From positions 4,068,501 to 4,132,500 of the forward strand of contig NZ_CP071869.1 in the NCBI RefSeq assembly GCF_017569185.1: a stretch of 64,000 nucleotides of DNA, read 5' to 3'. Every line of letters starts with the position of its first letter. Within the stretch, counting starts at the first letter, position 1. This document shows, in pieces, positions 27,129 through 35,153 of the stretch. Both the position numbers and the translations under genes were made by a program. Source of the stretch: Polaribacter cellanae. GTDB taxonomy: Bacteria; Bacteroidota; Bacteroidia; Flavobacteriales; Flavobacteriaceae. The notes under the pieces are model-generated. The model saw nothing but the letters and a program-made list of their open reading frames with translations, was not told where the DNA came from and made no database searches.

Positions 27129-27702
27129 TAAAATCAAAAACGTAACATCAAAAGTACTTTCCAATATTTGGGCGAAGTTAGAGCAAGTCAGTTTCGATTT
27201 TACGTTTAAAAACGGAAAAACAGAGCGTTTAAGACACGAAGTCTATGGAAAAGCAGATGGAGTGGCAGTTTTACCCTACAATCCAACCACGAAAAATGTA
27301 GTTTTATCGAAACAATTTAGAATACCTATGTATGTTGCAGGCGTTAAAAACGGATTTTCAATAGAAGTTGTAGGAGGTTCTATAGATAAAAATGAATCGC
27401 CAGAAACAAGTGTCATTAGAGAAACAAAAGAAGAAATTGGTTACAGTATTTCTGAAATCGAAAAAGTAAGTACTGTTTTTTTGTCTCCAGGATTAATGAG
27501 AGAGCAAGTCCATTTATATGTTGCCAAATATACAGATGAAGATAAAGTTGAAAGTGGAGGAGGCTTAGCAGAAGAAAGTGAAGAAATTACAGTGTTAGAA
27601 ACTTCTTTTGATGAAGCTTTAAAAATGATAGAAAACCAAGAAATTATAGATGCAAGAACCATTATGTTGTTGTATCATTTGAAAGTGAAAGGATCAATAT
27701 AG
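27118..27702 (+). CDS. NUDIX hydrolase (ADP-ribose pyrophosphatase-like)
   Basis: 194 residues, GTG start within the AAA gene (11-bp overlap). Complete Nudix box G-x5-E-x7-R-E-x2-E-E-x-G in GGSIDKNESPETSVIRETKE plus EIGY (near residue 90-112), which binds the catalytic metals. Sequence around it resembles the ADP-ribose/nucleoside-diphosphate-sugar branch. The coupling to the AAA gene suggests it processes a nucleotide made or bound in the same pathway; that is inference. Confidence 0.85.
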   Translation: MTDNKIKNVTSKVLSNIWAKLEQVSFDFTFKNGKTERLRHEVYGKADGVAVLPYNPTTKNVVLSKQFRIPMYVAGVKNGFSIEVVGGSIDKNESPETSVIRETKEEIGYSISEIEKVSTVFLSPGLMREQVHLYVAKYTDEDKVESGGGLAEESEEITVLETSFDEALKMIENQEIIDARTIMLLYHLKVKGSI

Positions 27703-27708
27703 TAAACA

Positions 27709-27741
27709 AGACCTCACAGGTTTTGAAAACCTGTGAGGTCT
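27709..27741. repeat. Family C palindrome / terminator
   Basis: Perfect 16-bp inverted repeat AGACCTCACAGGTTTT / AAAACCTGTGAGGTCT around a single base, just after the NUDIX stop. It may serve as a terminator but lacks a strong T-run. Confidence 0.8.
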
Positions 27742-27762
27742 GAAAAAATTAATTACAATTAG

Positions 27763-28401
27763 TTGAAGAAAATTATATTAAAATATTATTTGCCAATATT
27801 TGCATCAGCATTAATATTTATAGCACCAATTATTTTAATTAATTATTCAGAGGATGATTTTTCTGATATAATAATCGGATTATCTCTTTTAGTAATTTTT
27901 TTAACTTTTGTTTTAGGAACTTTAAATTATAAATTTGGTGATAAACTAACTTTTAATAATAGGAAAAAAAGTATAAAGAAGGATTTATTTCAAGAATTTA
28001 TTTACAAAGGGTTTGATGATAATGAAGTTTCAGTTTCAGGATATTTAGAAAATTATTATACAATTATTTCAGATGAAAGAGATTCAACTTATCCTAATAA
28101 ATGGATTGAAATTATTATTTTATTTAATCCAAAACAACAAAGTCAATTTATACCTAATTATGTTTTTCAAAAATTATATAATCAAGGTAAAAATAATTAC
28201 TCTTGGAACTCTAACAGTTTAACGATTAAAAAAGTTTATGGACTAAAAGTTCCAAAATATCGAAATATTAGAGATATAATTGATGAAGCTATTAAAATAT
28301 TAAGAGATAATAATATAGAATCAATTAAAGGAGAAGAATGGGATTCATCATTAAAAGAAAGTGTTACTCATTACAGACAGATATCAAGTTTAAAAAATTA
28401 G
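27763..28401 (+). CDS. Hypothetical membrane protein
   Basis: 212 residues from a TTG start (KKIILKYYLPIFASALIF follows). Two N-terminal hydrophobic helices (about 7-27 and 36-56) and a soluble domain rich in Asn, Lys and Ile. Its codon and amino-acid usage is more AT-rich than the neighbours, and it is preceded by a palindrome, so it may be a later insertion into the cluster. No family recognised. Confidence 0.6.
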   Translation: MKKIILKYYLPIFASALIFIAPIILINYSEDDFSDIIIGLSLLVIFLTFVLGTLNYKFGDKLTFNNRKKSIKKDLFQEFIYKGFDDNEVSVSGYLENYYTIISDERDSTYPNKWIEIIILFNPKQQSQFIPNYVFQKLYNQGKNNYSWNSNSLTIKKVYGLKVPKYRNIRDIIDEAIKILRDNNIESIKGEEWDSSLKESVTHYRQISSLKN

Positions 28402-28427
28402 TGATAATTAGTGAAATTAGTGTCTAA

Positions 28428-29663
28428 ATGCAAAAACTAAAAAAAGCCAATTTGTACAGAAGCGAACTAATTCCCATTAGTGGAAAATTAGTAGAACGTT
28501 ACAATAAATGTTTGTTGAAATTAGGTTTTTCAGCAACAAAACTCACCAATTTTTCAATTGATGGAGTAGGTTGGAGTCCAGAAATTGCCGAAGAAAAAAA
28601 AGAGTCTTTTTATTTAAATAATGGTGAAGCAAACTCACATGCTATCATTATTTTACCAAAACAAAAAGGCTTACCTGTGTACAATCCGTTTCATTCTTTC
28701 GACAGAGAATTAATGAAAATTATCTTTAGAAAACATGGAGATAAAATTAATAATATTACAAGAGATTCCGCAATTTGTATAGATTTTGATCAAAATATAG
28801 ATACATTTTACGAGCCTTTAGACGTTTTAAAATATAAAGAAATCAATATTAAATTTCATCTAATAAATAATTTAGATGTTGCAAAAGCCGAGCAATTAAA
28901 ATTGATTGAAACCTTTAACAAAGACACAAATTTTATAGATGAAAGTATCCATCAACAACTATTAGCATCCGCTAAAAAGTATGGCGATTTAAGAGAAAGA
29001 ACATTAGATTTAGAACCGATTTCTTTTACATCAGATTCTTTTTATACAAAAGCATTTGGCGGAATATTTGTTTTAAGAGATTTTGTAAAACCAATCTTAA
29101 TTTTCGAAAAAGAAGAAACATACAAAGAAGCCATAAACGACACAATGTATGATGTTTTAATGTATCATATTTCTCATAAAGAATTAATAGATAAATTATT
29201 AAGTTACGAGGTAATTGAATTTAATTTAAATGAAGAAGTTTCAGGAAAAAGATATGATAGAATTAAAAAATACATTTTTTCAGAATTTTTAAAAGAAACC
29301 AATCACCCAGTAAAAGATATTTTAAAAGACCCCATTTTATTTAAAAGTTATTTGAATAAAATAGATATAAATGCTCGTAAAAAAGTGATGGGTTTAGAAC
29401 TTTTTCTCCAAAAGAAAGAGCTTTCAAAAACACTAAAAGCGAAGGATATTTTAGATGATGAATTATTTGTCGCTTTAAACAAACCACATTCCTCTTTAAA
29501 ACCAGCAAACCAAGATTTAATTTGGTATTTGTTGGTAAACATTGCACCAAAAGATGTTTTATTTTTATATTGGTATGATAAAGAGCATTTTTATGAGCGA
29601 TTTGAAAAGTTAGACGAATCTGTTCAAGATTGGGTGATTGAGACGATTAAGAATGGGTATTAG
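28428..29663 (+). CDS. DUF6638-like conserved protein
   Basis: 411 residues, soluble, no signal peptide. It matches from memory the flavobacterial DUF6638 family (KANLYRSELIPISGKLVERYN start, NYNKCLL-like helix, IIILPKQKGLPVYNPFHSFDREL). Function unknown. It follows the AAA/NUDIX pair on the same strand, 26 bp after the preceding gene, and is part of the candidate system. Confidence 0.65.
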   Translation: MQKLKKANLYRSELIPISGKLVERYNKCLLKLGFSATKLTNFSIDGVGWSPEIAEEKKESFYLNNGEANSHAIIILPKQKGLPVYNPFHSFDRELMKIIFRKHGDKINNITRDSAICIDFDQNIDTFYEPLDVLKYKEINIKFHLINNLDVAKAEQLKLIETFNKDTNFIDESIHQQLLASAKKYGDLRERTLDLEPISFTSDSFYTKAFGGIFVLRDFVKPILIFEKEETYKEAINDTMYDVLMYHISHKELIDKLLSYEVIEFNLNEEVSGKRYDRIKKYIFSEFLKETNHPVKDILKDPILFKSYLNKIDINARKKVMGLELFLQKKELSKTLKAKDILDDELFVALNKPHSSLKPANQDLIWYLLVNIAPKDVLFLYWYDKEHFYERFEKLDESVQDWVIETIKNGY

Positions 29664-29757
29664 GTTGGAAGAATGAAGCACGAAGTTGGAAGAATGATGT
29701 GTGAAGTTGGGAGTTTGAAGCGTGAAGTTTGAAGATGAAGTTGGAAGCTAGAATAGG
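29664..29757. repeat. Family B low-complexity array (direct orientation)
   Basis: Degenerate iteration of GAAGTTGGAAG, GAAGTTTGAAG and similar words directly after the DUF6638-like stop. It is mirrored by a reverse-complement array at 29987-30123. Confidence 0.7.
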
Positions 29758-29765
29758 AGATAAAA

Positions 29766-29986
29766 ATGGATTTTCGTATATTTATAAAAAGAAAACGAAT
29801 AAGTTTTAAATTTGAAAATCTTATTATTTGGCAAAAGTCTATGGATTTGGGCGAGGATATGAATTTGTTAGCCAAGAGCTTTCCCAAAGAAGAAATTATA
29901 TGATTGAAGAAAATTTTAATAATCAATATAAAAAATGTTTCAACTTAATGAATATGATAATAGCATTTAGAAAAAAAATAAAATAA
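29766..29986 (+). pseudogene. Remnant of a four-helix-bundle (S23/IVP-like) protein gene
   Basis: An ORF from 29766 encodes FENLIIWQKSMDLGEDMNLL and AKSFPKEEI, the typical first helices of S23-type four-helix-bundle proteins, then stops at 29901-29903. After a frame change the next 80 bp read IEENFNNQYKKCFNLMNM and IIAFRKKIK, which looks like the family's C-terminus. The middle (the usual SSQIRRA helix) is missing, so the gene is internally deleted and frameshifted. The recognition is by eye. Confidence 0.6.
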
Positions 29987-30123
29987 GAAGTTGGAAGATG
30001 GAAGTAAGAGTATGAAACTTCCAACTTCAAACTCCCAACTCCAAACAATTTTTAAAAAAATAACACAAAATAACATAAGAGTAAAAAACTTCAAACTTCG
30101 AGCTCCCAACTTCAAACTTTTAA
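29987..30123. repeat. Family B array, mostly inverted orientation
   Basis: Begins with GAAGTTGGAAGATGGAAG and then switches to the reverse complement (AACTTCCAACTTCAAACTCC, CTTCAAACTTCGAGCTCCC). Together with 29664-29757 it brackets the four-helix-bundle remnant as long imperfect inverted repeats. Confidence 0.7.
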
Positions 30124-30126
30124 ACC

Positions 30127-30648
30127 ATGACATTAGAACTCATTATATTTATCGCCTCAATTGTATTCGGAATCATTATTTATTGGAGAGAATCTCAAAC
30201 GAACAGAGTTTATCGATTTTTTAATAAACTAATGAATTCGAAAGAATTACAGATGAAACCTACCGATAAAAAAGGGTTTGTTTACGAACAGAATTTCCTT
30301 TTAAGACTGGTATTTATCGTTTCACTTTTCTTGGTTGGAATTTTAATCGCTCGTTTTTTAATTCCGATTGATTTAGCAACAATTTCTTTATTTGCTTCGA
30401 TGATTTTTGGAACGTTAGTAGGAACGTATTTAGCTGGATTTATTTTTAAATCATCTGCAATTATAGACGAACAATCAGATTCTTTAGAAGAAAAATTTAA
30501 CGATGTTGTAGAAAAAGGAAAAGATTTTATAGAAGATTTAAAAGGAGAAGAACCAGTGGCAATTAAAAAAGCACAAGAAGAAATAGAAAAGCCAAAAGCA
30601 GAAGAGAAGAGCGCAAGAGAGCGTTTAAAAGATAAAGGACTGCTTTAA
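30127..30648 (+). CDS. Membrane protein with cytoplasmic coiled tail
   Basis: 173 residues. Three hydrophobic helices (about 1-18, 58-78, 85-110) and a charged helical C-terminus (ESLEEKFNDVV-like SDSLEEKFNDVVEKGKDFIE, then KAQEEIEKPKAEEKSARERL). No family recognised. It sits between DUF6638-like and the 563-aa membrane protein; likely part of the same membrane-associated assembly (inference). Confidence 0.65.
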   Translation: MTLELIIFIASIVFGIIIYWRESQTNRVYRFFNKLMNSKELQMKPTDKKGFVYEQNFLLRLVFIVSLFLVGILIARFLIPIDLATISLFASMIFGTLVGTYLAGFIFKSSAIIDEQSDSLEEKFNDVVEKGKDFIEDLKGEEPVAIKKAQEEIEKPKAEEKSARERLKDKGLL

Positions 30649-30654
30649 AGTAGT

Positions 30655-30930
30655 TGAATTAAGTTTGAAGTGGGAAGCATGAAGTTGGAAGTTGGAGTAG
30701 AAAAAAGAAGTTATAATATGTAAGTATGAATTAAATTGCAATTAAAATAAGAATATAAGTCATTAAGGAAAATATCATCAAATTATAAATTAAAATTATT
30801 AATATGAAGCTTCCAGCTTCAAAATATAAAGTATGAGTGAGAAACTTCAAGCTTCCCACTCCCAACTTCAAACTGTAAAGTATGAGTAAGAAACTTCAAG
30901 CTTCCAACTTCATACTTCAAACTCATAATT
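30655..30930. repeat. Second Family B inverted array pair
   Basis: GAAGTGGGAAGCATGAAG-type words (30660-30700) then, after an AT-rich spacer of about 100 bp with no recognisable coding content, the inverse words (AACTTCAAGCTTCCCACTCC, CTTCCAACTTCATACTTC; 30804-30928). Same architecture as around the four-helix remnant. Confidence 0.65.
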
Positions 30931-32622
30931 ATGATAAAAAATTATTGGAATAAAGGATCAAAACAGAAAAAGAGAGTCATTATATTCTCTTTAATAATCA
31001 TTGCATTATTGTTCTTTTTAAGAGACGATTATCAACCAGCATTGTTGTTTTTTAGAAAGTTCATATTTATAATTCTATTGTGTTTTACTATTTTGTATTT
31101 TGGATTAAGAAAATTTCGAAAATCGGCAAGTACAGGAAGTAGAATAGGAATATTATTTGTTTTAGCACTCTTTTTTGGAGCCATTTATTATGTAGGTTTT
31201 CAATCGAAAATGTACAATTATATGCAGACGTATAATGTATTTAACGATTTAAAAAGAATTGAAATTGCAGAACTTCCATTAACACAAAATGAGAGAATTC
31301 AGCCTTTAAGAAATATTTTTTCGATGGCAAACGAATCTGTTGGCGAAACCAAAGATGTTTCCCTGCCACATTTGGTAAGAGTAGATGGACATAATCAATG
31401 GACAATGGCAATTCAACCCACAGAAAAATATTATTGGCAGGGTTTAAAAGACAATACAGAAGAGGTTTTTTCTGTGTCGAGCACAACTCCTTTTCCAAGA
31501 TTTTCGAGTGAAAATAGAATTCCAGTTACATTTTCAATTGGCGAATCTCTAAAATTTAGCAGAAATACGTATAACGCAGTTGTACAAAGATTAAATCCTT
31601 GGATGTTGTTTAATTACGAACCAAGTGACACGTTTTACATGAAAAACGACAAAGATGCTTGGGTTCAGGTAGTTAGTTTAATAAAATGGAGAGGATTCTT
31701 TTTTCCATATCCAACTTTTGGAGGAGTAATGGTTATAGAAAATGGCGAGCATTCTTGGAAAGACTATTTAGAGCGAATTACTATTGGGAAAGGGACTTAT
31801 ATTTCTCCAGAAGAAATGAAAAATTACGAATATCTGACAAAACAAAACACATTGTCGGAAAAAGTATCTCGTTTGCAAGCAGAATCTTTAAAATTTTTAG
31901 CAGGTTTTTCTGACCCATTACCTTGGAATATGAAAAGTGCAGTAAAAATTCCAGTAGCTCCAAAAGACCAAAACGAGCAACCTTATGTAACCGATTTCGA
32001 TTTTTCAGATACCAAAGTTGGTGCTTACAGTGGTTTGTATCATTGGTTTGGTTTAGAACCAGTTGGCGCAGAAAGAACCAGTTTAAGTTACAGCGTTTTT
32101 ATTCCTGCAGATGGAACAGATAAGTTCTATTATTACGATCATGCATCTAAAAAACAAGGTTATGCAGGCGTTTCTGCAATGCCTTTAAAAGTAAAAGAAT
32201 CTAAAAAAGAATACGATTGGAATGCAAACACACCAGTAGAATTTAGACCTTATATTAAGAACATTGCAGGTAGAAAACGCATGTTTTTTTTAGGAACAGT
32301 TTCTACGATTAGTAACGATAATCCGAATCAGTTTGATGGTTCTGCAACACCAGATTTAGCTTTGGTAGACAGCGAATACAGAGATGTTGTCTGGATTAAT
32401 GCGAAGAAACCAAGCACTTGGAACGAGGAGGTTTACAAGCAATTAAATGAAGCTTGGAGAACCAGCGAAAGAGAAAATATTTATTTCGAAAAAGAGTTAA
32501 CAGTTCTAGAAAAAAATCAGGCAATATTAGATTCCATTCAATTGATTTCTAAAAAGGAAAAGAACATTAAAGAAATTCAACGTCTTCAAAAACAGATAGA
32601 TTCTATTCGCATTAATCAGTAA
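30931..32622 (+). CDS. Large membrane protein of the cluster, unknown function
   Basis: 563 residues. Three N-terminal TM helices (about 15-32, 40-60, 72-92), then a large soluble domain of about 430 residues, predicted outside the cytoplasm if the helices span alternately, rich in Tyr, Trp and Pro (NQWTMAIQPTEKYYWQGL, LIKWRGFFFPYPTFGG), ending in a coiled coil (EIQRLQKQIDSIRINQ). I recognise no family. It is the last gene of the run and could be the membrane anchor or output of the system. A terminator lies at 32744-32779. Confidence 0.65.
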   Translation: MIKNYWNKGSKQKKRVIIFSLIIIALLFFLRDDYQPALLFFRKFIFIILLCFTILYFGLRKFRKSASTGSRIGILFVLALFFGAIYYVGFQSKMYNYMQTYNVFNDLKRIEIAELPLTQNERIQPLRNIFSMANESVGETKDVSLPHLVRVDGHNQWTMAIQPTEKYYWQGLKDNTEEVFSVSSTTPFPRFSSENRIPVTFSIGESLKFSRNTYNAVVQRLNPWMLFNYEPSDTFYMKNDKDAWVQVVSLIKWRGFFFPYPTFGGVMVIENGEHSWKDYLERITIGKGTYISPEEMKNYEYLTKQNTLSEKVSRLQAESLKFLAGFSDPLPWNMKSAVKIPVAPKDQNEQPYVTDFDFSDTKVGAYSGLYHWFGLEPVGAERTSLSYSVFIPADGTDKFYYYDHASKKQGYAGVSAMPLKVKESKKEYDWNANTPVEFRPYIKNIAGRKRMFFLGTVSTISNDNPNQFDGSATPDLALVDSEYRDVVWINAKKPSTWNEEVYKQLNEAWRTSERENIYFEKELTVLEKNQAILDSIQLISKKEKNIKEIQRLQKQIDSIRINQ

Positions 32623-32630
32623 TTTTTTTT

Positions 32631-32715
32631 GGAGCTATTTCCTGCTTTCGTTACTCGCTTTTTATCTCTTTCCAAGAGCTAAAAGAGCTCAAACAGGCCA
32701 CTCAATCAGGGCTAA
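32631..32715. repeat. Intergenic dispersed-repeat fragment (GGAGCTATTTCCTGCTTTC)
   Basis: The wording GGAGCTATTTCCTGCTTTCG, later CAGGGCTAAGCTTG, resembles from memory a dispersed repeat common in Flavobacteriaceae. A second, shorter piece GGCTAAGCTTGTCGAAAC is at 34656-34673. Confidence 0.45.
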
Positions 32716-32743
32716 GCTTGTTTGCAAACCATATTACTTATTT

Positions 32744-32779
32744 AAAAACCTTTCAGAATTAATAATTTGAAGGGTTTTT
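32744..32779 (+). terminator. Terminator after the AAA/coiled-coil cluster
   Basis: Stem AAAAACCTTTCA / TGAAGGGTTTTT (one G-T pair) with a 12-nt loop, then T-rich sequence. Confidence 0.65.
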
Positions 32780-32829
32780 AGTTTTACTGAAATAATCAAA
32801 ACAGTTACATCATATTCCATAGAATTATA

Positions 32830-32864
32830 TTCCTTGGAAAATAAATATTTATTTCGTAACTTTG
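32830..32864 (+). promoter_or_regulatory. Promoter with overlapping palindromes upstream of the DoxX-like gene
   Basis: TTG at 32834-32836, a 20-nt spacer and TAACTTTG at 32857-32864. The spacer contains the perfect 16-bp palindrome AAATAAATATTTATTT (32839-32854) and TTCCTTGGAA (32830-32839) covers the -33 box. A dimeric regulator could bind here; the MarR protein at 34700 is the obvious candidate. Confidence 0.6.
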
Positions 32865-32887
32865 TACTCAGTTTAAGACCAATCAAA

Positions 32888-33250
32888 ATGAAAACTAGCA
32901 AACTAGTATTTTACATAAGCACAGGTTTACTTACTTTACTAATGCTTTTTTCAGTAAGTATGTATCTTTTTAATCATATAGAAATTCAAACTGCATTTTT
33001 AACATTAGGGTATCCAACCTATATCATTTACCCATTAGCATTTGTTAAAATTTTAGGATTAATCGCTATTTGGTTTATAGCTAACAAATCTCTAAAAGAA
33101 TGGGCATATGCAGGTTTCTTTTTCAATTTTGTTTTGGCATTTTTTGCTCATTATATGATTTCAGATGGCGAACATATGGGAGCATTAGCCGCAATTATAG
33201 TATTAGTAGTTTCTTACATATTCAATAAAAAAGTAAATAATGGCAGATAA
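32888..33250 (+). CDS. DoxX-like small membrane protein
   Basis: 120 residues from ATG 32888, four TM helices, DoxX/SURF4-like pattern (YPTYIIYPLAFVKILGLIAI, FFFNFVLAFFAHYMISDGE). A longer reading frame begins at TTG 32834 but would start inside the promoter, so it is rejected. Members accompany thiol and redox-stress genes. Its end overlaps the OsmC gene by 11 bp. Confidence 0.8.
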   Translation: MKTSKLVFYISTGLLTLLMLFSVSMYLFNHIEIQTAFLTLGYPTYIIYPLAFVKILGLIAIWFIANKSLKEWAYAGFFFNFVLAFFAHYMISDGEHMGALAAIIVLVVSYIFNKKVNNGR

Positions 33251-33635
33251 TACAACATCAAAAATAGTTTTAACAAATAAAAACTATTTAGCAGAAGCAA
33301 AAATGAGAAATCATTTTGCAGTAATAGACGAACCCGTAAACGCAGGTGGAGATGACAATGGCCCAACACCAGTAGAGTATTTATTAACTGCAATTGGAGG
33401 TTGTGTTTCCATAACTTTGCGAATGTATGCCGAAAGAAAAGGTTGGGACGTTGGCGAAATTACAGTAAACGTTTCACAAATAAAAGACGAAAAGGGTTCT
33501 CATTTAAGTGAAGAAATTTCATTTTCAAAAGAAATTGACGAAGATCAAAGAAAACGATTATTAGTAATTGCTGGCAAATGTCCAGTCGCAAAAATGGTAA
33601 AAGGAGAAACTGAAATAGTTAGTAGTATTCAGTAG
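33240..33635 (+). CDS. OsmC/Ohr family peroxiredoxin-like protein
   Basis: 131 residues. Two conserved Cys: GGCVSITLRMYAERKGW (near residue 61) and GKCPVAKMVKG (near residue 118). OsmC/Ohr proteins reduce organic hydroperoxides with this Cys pair. Overlaps the DoxX-like gene, giving a coupled operon. Confidence 0.88.
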   Translation: MADNTTSKIVLTNKNYLAEAKMRNHFAVIDEPVNAGGDDNGPTPVEYLLTAIGGCVSITLRMYAERKGWDVGEITVNVSQIKDEKGSHLSEEISFSKEIDEDQRKRLLVIAGKCPVAKMVKGETEIVSSIQ

Positions 33636-33690
33636 TTCAGTTTTTAGTAAGCAGTATTCAGTTGGCAGTCAAAGTTTTCAGTTCAACAGA
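33628..33690. repeat. Family A intergenic repeat
   Basis: TTCAGTTTTTAGTAAGCAGT and TATTCAGTTGGCAGTC words after the OsmC stop; same family as at 5512 and 24945. Confidence 0.6.
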
Positions 33691-33731
33691 AGCAATTACA
33701 CAATTAAACAATTACACAAAATAAAAAATAT

Positions 33732-34268
33732 ATGAAAAAAATAGTAGCATTTGCAGGGAGTACAAGTTCAACATCCATTAATAAAAAATTAGTAACATTT
33801 ACAGCAGAAAGTTTAGAAAAAACAGCATTTGATATCATAGACTTAAGAGATTTTTCTGTACCTATTTTTAGTGAAGATGAAGAAAAAGAAAATGGTTTTC
33901 CAAGTGATATGACAAAATTATCTAAAATGTTCGATAATTACGATGGTTTCCTTGTAGCGTTAGCAGAACACAATGGTTCTTATGCAGCAGCGTTTAAAAA
34001 TATATTTGATTGGTGTTCGAGGATAAACAATAAAATATTTAGAGAGAAACCAGTATTATTAATGGCAACTTCTCCAGGACAAATGGGAGGAAAGTTTGTT
34101 TTAGCAGCAGCAGAACAACGTTTTCCAAGACATGCAGCAAAAGAATTATTAACCTTCTCTTTACCAAATTTTTCTGATAATTTTAAGGAAGGGAAAATTG
34201 TAAATGAAGAATATTTAACATTATTAACGCAACAAATAGAGCAGTTCGAAAACTTAGTAAATAATTAG
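33732..34268 (+). CDS. NADPH-dependent FMN reductase family protein
   Basis: 178 residues, flavodoxin-like fold. FMN-phosphate loop GSTSSTSINKKL near residue 9 and NGSYAAAFKNIFDWCSRI near residue 82, as in azoreductase/chromate-reductase relatives. Would reduce quinones, chromate or azo compounds. Part of the redox block. Confidence 0.87.
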   Translation: MKKIVAFAGSTSSTSINKKLVTFTAESLEKTAFDIIDLRDFSVPIFSEDEEKENGFPSDMTKLSKMFDNYDGFLVALAEHNGSYAAAFKNIFDWCSRINNKIFREKPVLLMATSPGQMGGKFVLAAAEQRFPRHAAKELLTFSLPNFSDNFKEGKIVNEEYLTLLTQQIEQFENLVNN

Positions 34269-34271
34269 AAT

Positions 34272-34520
34272 ATGAAAATAATTTTATACGGAAAACAAGG
34301 ACATGCATACACAGTTGCATTTAAAAACTTCTTAAATTCTACTGATGTTCCTTACGTTTACAAAGATATTTCAAAAGATGTAGAAGCAAGAGAACATAGT
34401 AAAAAGTTGTACAATGGTGTTGCAAAATTCCCAACATTATTTGTAGATGATGCTGTGTATTTAACACCAACAACAGAAGAGTTTAATAAAATTATGCAAG
34501 ATTTAAAGTTAAGAGCTTAA
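34272..34520 (+). CDS. Glutaredoxin-like protein lacking catalytic cysteines
   Basis: 82 residues with a glutaredoxin fold pattern: strand KIILYGK, then QGHAYTVAFKNFLN where CPYC would be, and cis-Pro loop AKFPTLFVDD. There is no Cys anywhere in the protein, so it cannot do dithiol chemistry; it may be a binding or regulatory version. It begins 3 bp after the FMN reductase. Confidence 0.78.
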   Translation: MKIILYGKQGHAYTVAFKNFLNSTDVPYVYKDISKDVEAREHSKKLYNGVAKFPTLFVDDAVYLTPTTEEFNKIMQDLKLRA

Positions 34521-34572
34521 TAAGTTGGAAGTTGGAAGAAAGAAAGTGGAAGTGAGAATCTGGGAGAAGGTG
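34520..34572. repeat. Family B repeat fragment
   Basis: AAGTTGGAAGTTGGAAGAAA and GTGGAAGTGAGAATC words after the glutaredoxin-like gene; gap 34521-34684 otherwise holds a short GGCTAAGCTTGTCGAAAC repeat piece at 34656-34673 and nothing coding. Confidence 0.5.
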
Positions 34573-34699
34573 CTTTAGAAAAGAACTTTGAAGTGAGAAC
34601 AGACTAAAGACTTAAGATTTAATAGGAAATTAGTTATTAAATTATAAACAATAACAGGCTAAGCTTGTCGAAACTTTTTTTATTTTGAATACTGAATAT

Positions 34700-35137
34700 A
34701 TGGGCGATATTTCTAAAGACATACAATCGAATTTTAAAGACGAAAAAATAAAAGCGTTAATTAATATAAAATATACTGCAAATTGGCTGAATAGTAAAGA
34801 AAACGACTTTTTTAAACCTTATGGAATTTCGCCTCAACAATTTAATATTTTACGAATTTTAAGAGGAGCAAAAAAAGAAATTAAGGTGCAGCTTATAAAA
34901 GATAGAATGATTGAACGTGCACCAAATGCAACACGTTTAATGGATAAATTATGTGATAAAAACCTAATAGAAAGAATTCGTTGCGAACACGATAGAAGGG
35001 TAGTGTATGTAAAAATTACAGAGGAAGGTTTAGAATTGCTTTCTAAAATTGATGTGAATAAAAATCTCTCTTTTTTGGAGAATTTAACAGAGAAAGAAGC
35101 TTCTCTATTAAGTGATTTATTAGACAAAATTCGATAG
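34700..35137 (+). CDS. MarR family transcriptional regulator
   Basis: 145 residues from ATG 34700 (TTG at 34685 would add five). Winged helix-turn-helix: PYGISPQQFNILRILRG, RMIERAPNATRLMDKLCDKN, wing CEHDRRVVYVKIT. Two Cys flank the recognition-helix/wing (LCDKN and IRCEHDR), which would allow redox sensing as in OhrR/SarZ types; that is inference. Probably controls this redox block. Confidence 0.87.
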   Translation: MGDISKDIQSNFKDEKIKALINIKYTANWLNSKENDFFKPYGISPQQFNILRILRGAKKEIKVQLIKDRMIERAPNATRLMDKLCDKNLIERIRCEHDRRVVYVKITEEGLELLSKIDVNKNLSFLENLTEKEASLLSDLLDKIR

Positions 35138-35153
35138 AAAAAATGTAAAAATT

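Noticed and set aside
32834..32887. Extended start of the DoxX-like gene
   Set aside because: It would begin at the -33 TTG of the gene's own promoter.
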